Positions 13,760 to 14,222 of a DNA stretch of 14,222 bases are shown here, in pieces. The DNA comes from JBKHBQ01 sp046542305 (GTDB lineage: Bacteria; Bacteroidota; Bacteroidia; Bacteroidales; 4484-276): assembly GCA_046542305.1 (NCBI GenBank), contig JBKHBQ010000086.1, positions 1 to 14,222 on the forward strand, given 5' to 3'. How positions within the stretch are numbered: position 1 is the first letter of the stretch; each line of letters starts with the position of its first letter. Made by a program: the position numbers and the translations under genes. The notes under the pieces were generated by a model, which did no database searches, was not told the origin of the DNA, and saw nothing but the letters and a program-made list of their open reading frames with translations.

Positions 13760-13982
13760 ACAGGTACAAAGAATGGCGACGAAAACACCTCGAGCTCCTG
13801 ATAGTCCTTTCTGATTTTGTCGTCAACAAATTTACCTTCCAGCATGTCGAAAATGGTGCTGTGCCCATCGGCGGCCGAAATCACCACATCCGCAGGGTGC
13901 ACACTGCCATCCTCGAGTTCAATTCCTGTGGCCACCGCAGTTATCACTTCCTGTTTGGTCAATATCTTTTTCACCCTTGCGT
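13760..13982 (-). pseudogene. Inverted middle segment of the phytoene-desaturase-like gene
   Basis: On the minus strand the segment codes for ARVKKILTKQE, then TGIELEDGS, ADVVISAADGHSTIFDMLEG, KIRKDYQELEVF and SSPFFVPV, followed at once by a stop outside the segment. The V-I-S-A-A-D-G-H / F-D-M-L-E pattern is typical of the second half of the FAD-binding region in CrtI-type and CrtI-like oxidoreductases. The piece ends exactly where the forward C-terminal piece (LQVSFGIGR) should follow. Its length, 223 bp, equals 73 whole codons plus two bases at each end, and those bases complete codons on both flanks when the segment is turned back. The ends carry only AC...GT and no long inverted repeats. 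Confidence 0.72.
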
Positions 13983-14222
13983 CCTGCAGGTGTCGTTTGG
14001 CATCGGCCGCACCCTGGATGATGAGCCCGAAAGCATCATGCTGAAATTGAAGGAGCCGCTTCGCATCGATCCCGAAACCACAACGGATGTAATCGGCTTC
14101 AGGATTTATAATTTCGATCCCACCCTGGCGCCCGAAGGAAAAACCACGGTCACCTCGATGATCGGTACCTTCAACCACCGTTACTGGCTTGACCTCCGGA
14201 AAAACGACCGCGAAAAATACAA
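13983..14222 (+). pseudogene. C-terminal part of a phytoene-desaturase-like FAD oxidoreductase (continues past window)
   Basis: The frame reads (V)LQVSFGIGRTLDDEPES, then KLKEPLRIDPETTTDVIGF, RIYNFDPTLAPEGKTTVTSM, IGTFNHRYWLDLRKNDREKY and on past the window edge. IYNFDPTLAPEGKT is characteristic of phytoene desaturase / carotenoid isomerase-like proteins, FAD flavoproteins that act on isoprenoid or other hydrophobic substrates. With the inverted piece restored it would be one continuous frame. No start codon with a plausible N-terminus precedes this part in its present order, so in this arrangement the gene should be inactive. Whether the true substrate is a carotenoid is unknown; many Bacteroidota carry CrtI-like paralogues of unclear role. 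Confidence 0.7.

Noticed and set aside
13619..13982. Classical phase-variation invertible promoter or shufflon
   Set aside because: The inverted segment lacks long inverted repeats at its ends, and no site-specific recombinase gene is in the window. The palindromic element's own inverted repeats do not bracket the inverted segment.
13756..14178. A 140-residue minus-strand open frame read as one protein
   Set aside because: Only the part from 13982 down to 13760 resembles a protein family. The part above 13982 is antisense to the clear C-terminal coding region on the plus strand. The frame is a product of the inversion.

Overview
The window looks like a chromosomal segment from a member of the Bacteroidota. 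The evidence is a secreted protein with a C-terminal Por/type IX secretion sorting tail, a large stand-alone FtsX/MacB-type ABC permease, a lipoprotein prolyl oligopeptidase, a PAS-LuxR regulator of Bacteroidota style, and several exact matches to the Bacteroidota -7 promoter box TAnnTTTG with little Shine-Dalgarno sequence. No rRNA, tRNA, CRISPR array, transposase or phage gene was seen. I cannot name the species.

Layout. 1-315: 3' end of a linear-amide C-N hydrolase-like gene (+). 469-2892: ABC transporter permease (+). 2973-3571: a scar where a 29-residue C-terminal remnant of an outer-membrane beta-barrel protein (-) abuts a 5'-truncated PAS-LuxR regulator (+). 3867-4775: four-helix membrane protein (+). 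5053-6681: pruA, 1-pyrroline-5-carboxylate dehydrogenase (+). 6840-7979: short-chain acyl-CoA dehydrogenase (-). 8103-8615: small membrane protein (-). 8752-9306: HD-domain protein (+). 9448-10233: secreted Reeler-like protein with a CxxCH motif and a T9SS tail (-). 10475-12598: prolyl oligopeptidase lipoprotein (-) with a strong intrinsic terminator. 12673-13569: acidic YD-repeat-like protein (+). 13588-14222 (window end): a shattered phytoene-desaturase-like FAD oxidoreductase gene.

The intact genes are mostly ordinary housekeeping and accessory metabolism: proline/glutamate catabolism, acyl-CoA oxidation, and peptide breakdown. They are single-gene or very short transcription units and do not form one visible pathway.

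The most unusual part is the right end. The oxidoreductase starts normally 18 nt after the YD-repeat gene but breaks after about ten codons. The break is filled by a 121-bp palindromic element with 21-bp imperfect terminal inverted repeats, flanked on both sides by GCTG. About 20 bp further on, a 223-bp piece of the same gene lies in inverted orientation, and the C-terminal half then resumes on the + strand. Turning 13760-13982 around on paper restores an exact reading frame across both junctions. This is either a real small inversion plus element insertion plus deletion, or a chimeric assembly or amplification product. The second broken locus at 2973-3571 makes both explanations worth testing.
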